Assembly: GCA_946630645.1 (NCBI GenBank)
Contig: CAMOZD010000066.1
Span: forward strand, 1 to 7,002
Origin: an uncultured Lachnospiraceae bacterium
Lineage (GTDB): Bacteria > Bacillota > Clostridia > Lachnospirales > Lachnospiraceae
DNA: 7,002 nt
Direction of reading: 5' to 3'
This document shows, in pieces, positions 6,003 to 7,002 of the stretch. The position numbers were made by a program, and so were the translations under genes. Position 1 is the first letter of the stretch. Every line of letters begins with the position of its first letter. Below the pieces are notes generated by a model. The model was not told where the DNA came from. It did not search any database and saw only the letters and a program-made list of their open reading frames with translations.

Positions 6003-6383
6003 TTATCTTTTCTGCTTCTTTTTCATCCGGTCTATCTCATCCTGGAGGTCAGATACTTTGCCGGGAACTCTTCCCAATAGTCCAAGCAGGTCTTGCTCTT
6101 CCTGCTTTTTCCTGTCTTCCGCGGACCTGGTCCCGGCCTGACCCAGTCTCTTCCTTGCATAAGGACATTCGGCCACAAGGCCGGCCCCGGCCTTGCGGGC
6201 CTCCTCTGCGACCCGGTCCACCATGCGGCCGGCCATCCCCGTTCCCTGGTAAGCCTCCTCCACAAAGGTGTGGTCAATGACCCAGTCTCCTGCCACAATC
6301 CTGTAAGTACATTCCCCTATTCTGTTCTGGCCATCATAGGCACTGACACACTGCCGGTCTTTATCATAACGAACAAAAACCAT
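6003..6383 (-). CDS. Small GNAT-fold N-acetyltransferase (YjdJ/COG2388-like) with charged C-terminal tail
   Basis: A 126-aa protein. Residues 1-80 match the short single-domain GNAT family: a beta-rich N terminus with IGECTYRI, then WVIDHTFV (H38), the acetyl-CoA pyrophosphate loop Y45-Q-G-T-G-M-A, a long helix and the closing AECPYARKRL (C73-P-Y75) typical of this subfamily. Such proteins usually end near 90-100 aa. This one continues with about 45 mostly charged residues (81-126), rich in Lys, Glu and Gln, predicted by eye to be helical, ending in a basic KKKQKR tail. The start is certain: AGGAGGT at 6389-6395 lies five bases upstream. The acetyl acceptor is unknown; the subfamily is poorly characterised. 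It has its own promoter, overlapping the terminator of the gene before it, and may be co-transcribed with the transposase remnant downstream. Confidence 0.85.
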   Translation of the reverse strand: MVFVRYDKDRQCVSAYDGQNRIGECTYRIVAGDWVIDHTFVEEAYQGTGMAGRMVDRVAEEARKAGAGLVAECPYARKRLGQAGTRSAEDRKKQEEQDLLGLLGRVPGKVSDLQDEIDRMKKKQKR

Positions 6384-6423
6384 TTTTTACCTCCTCCCTG
6401 CTGCCCTGTTTTAACTTTATAAA

Positions 6424-6452
6424 ATTATATCAAAAAAAGGCCAGAAATTGAA
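6424..6452 (-). promoter_or_regulatory. Promoter for the GNAT gene, overlapping a terminator
   Basis: Read on the minus strand: -35 TTCAAT (6447-6452), a 17-base spacer and a perfect -10 TATAAT (6424-6429). The -35 lies in the loop of the terminator hairpin of the upstream acyltransferase gene, and the spacer contains its T-run. Confidence 0.6.
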
Positions 6453-6465
6453 CTGACCTTTTTTT
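6432..6465 (-). terminator. Intrinsic terminator of the acyltransferase gene
   Basis: On the minus strand, GGUCAG (6453-6458) pairs with CUGGCC (6439-6444), including one U-G pair, around an 8-base loop. Seven T follow and seven A precede. On the plus strand the same position is a C/A mismatch, which points to the minus strand as the working direction. Confidence 0.8.
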
Positions 6466-6491
6466 ATATTCGCAAACAATTTAAACTATAT

Positions 6492-7002
6492 CTATGCCTT
6501 TCGCCATGGAAGAATACTCATGAATTTCTTTAGGGCCACACCCACCAGGATGGATATGACCAGGCTTGTTACGGTATAGACCAGCCACCAGCCACTCGCT
6601 GTCACAAAACATGGGAAAGATGCCAGCCTGTAGCCAGGCTGATGATAAATCATCAGCTGGATTCCGGTAACCGCCTTATAGGCAACAAAATGGAACAAAA
6701 GAATATACAAAGAATACTTACCCGCCAAAGAGATCGCCCTAACCACATAATCAATAACAGCCACCGACGAAAAACGCTCCAGTATTACTGACAGGGCAAA
6801 GACCGCGGTAAAACCTGATAAGGAACTGGTCAGGTAAGTGGGACAGTAATTATAGAAGTTTACATTGGAGTTCCAGCCAAGAAGATTACACATTTTATCT
6901 ATACTGAGCAGGGAAAAACTGCTGACGATAAATAAGAGACCCTGGATGGTGATATTGGAGACCACATTTGCAAAGTCCGGACTGTCCTTTATCATTTTTT
7001 TG
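6492..7002 (-). CDS. Membrane acyltransferase (acyltransferase_3-like), C-terminal part, cut by window edge
   Basis: At least 167 residues of a strongly hydrophobic membrane protein. The frame is still open at the right edge (two Lys codons precede the first internal ATG at 6995), so the N terminus lies outside the window. Likely membrane segments, numbered from that ATG, are at about 13-32, 58-73, 91-112 and 136-155. The stretch AGKYSLYILLFHFVAYKAV, a Gly-x-x-Ser-x-x-Ile/Leu-x-x-x-His pattern in a late helix, is typical of the C-terminal region of acyltransferase_3 proteins that O-acylate sugars on cell-wall or surface polymers. The N-terminal catalytic His of that family is not visible. The protein ends with a basic cytoplasmic-type tail (LPWRKA). 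Substrate unknown; other polytopic families cannot be fully excluded from this piece alone. Confidence 0.65.
   Translation of the reverse strand, partial: KKMIKDSPDFANVVSNITIQGLLFIVSSFSLLSIDKMCNLLGWNSNVNFYNYCPTYLTSSLSGFTAVFALSVILERFSSVAVIDYVVRAISLAGKYSLYILLFHFVAYKAVTGIQLMIYHQPGYRLASFPCFVTASGWWLVYTVTSLVISILVGVALKKFMSILPWRKA

Noticed and set aside
6093..6422. 109-aa and neighbouring plus-strand frames opposite the GNAT gene
   Set aside because: Shadows: the minus strand has a perfect Shine-Dalgarno and clear GNAT motifs.

Overview
The window looks like chromosome from a Gram-positive Clostridia-type bacterium, most likely Lachnospiraceae-like. This rests on purine-rich Shine-Dalgarno sites close to the starts, TATAAT-type promoters, compact hairpin-plus-T terminators, mid-range GC, a fused FolB-FolK enzyme and a secreted CAP-domain protein with a bacterial Ig-like tail. 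The assignment is by style and protein families recalled from memory, not by any search.

Layout. Bases 1-1344: promoter, hairpin leader and a 356-aa protein of unknown function ending in a four-cysteine zinc ribbon, closed by a long inverted repeat that includes its stop codon. Bases 1355-2281 (minus): a secreted CAP/SCP protein with its own extended -10 promoter. Bases 2458-3060 (minus): a class I SAM-dependent methyltransferase. Bases 3061-3327: a palindrome-rich divergent intergenic region with a promoter facing each way. Bases 3328-4689 (plus): a two-gene unit, folBK (dihydroneopterin aldolase fused to HPPK) and a RibD-C/DHFR-like reductase whose Shine-Dalgarno overlaps the folBK stop. 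A strong bidirectional terminator follows.

The rest lies on the minus strand. Reading in the direction of transcription it holds the C-terminal part of a membrane acyltransferase cut by the window edge, a terminator that overlaps the next promoter, a small GNAT acetyltransferase with a charged tail, an N-terminal half of an IS1182-like transposase, a short stretch without a convincing gene, and a 72-aa protein. The 72-aa protein resembles the first part of a PduB-type microcompartment shell protein.

The clearest functional unit is folBK plus the reductase-like gene: two consecutive folate steps and a candidate pterin/flavin-type reductase, probably co-transcribed. The most curious items are the solitary half-domain PduB-like microprotein, the reductase in folate context, the transposase-derived frame that stays open without catalytic residues, and the elaborate hairpin at 1256-1344. 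No CRISPR array, tRNA, rRNA, recognised riboswitch or complete defence or secretion system was seen.
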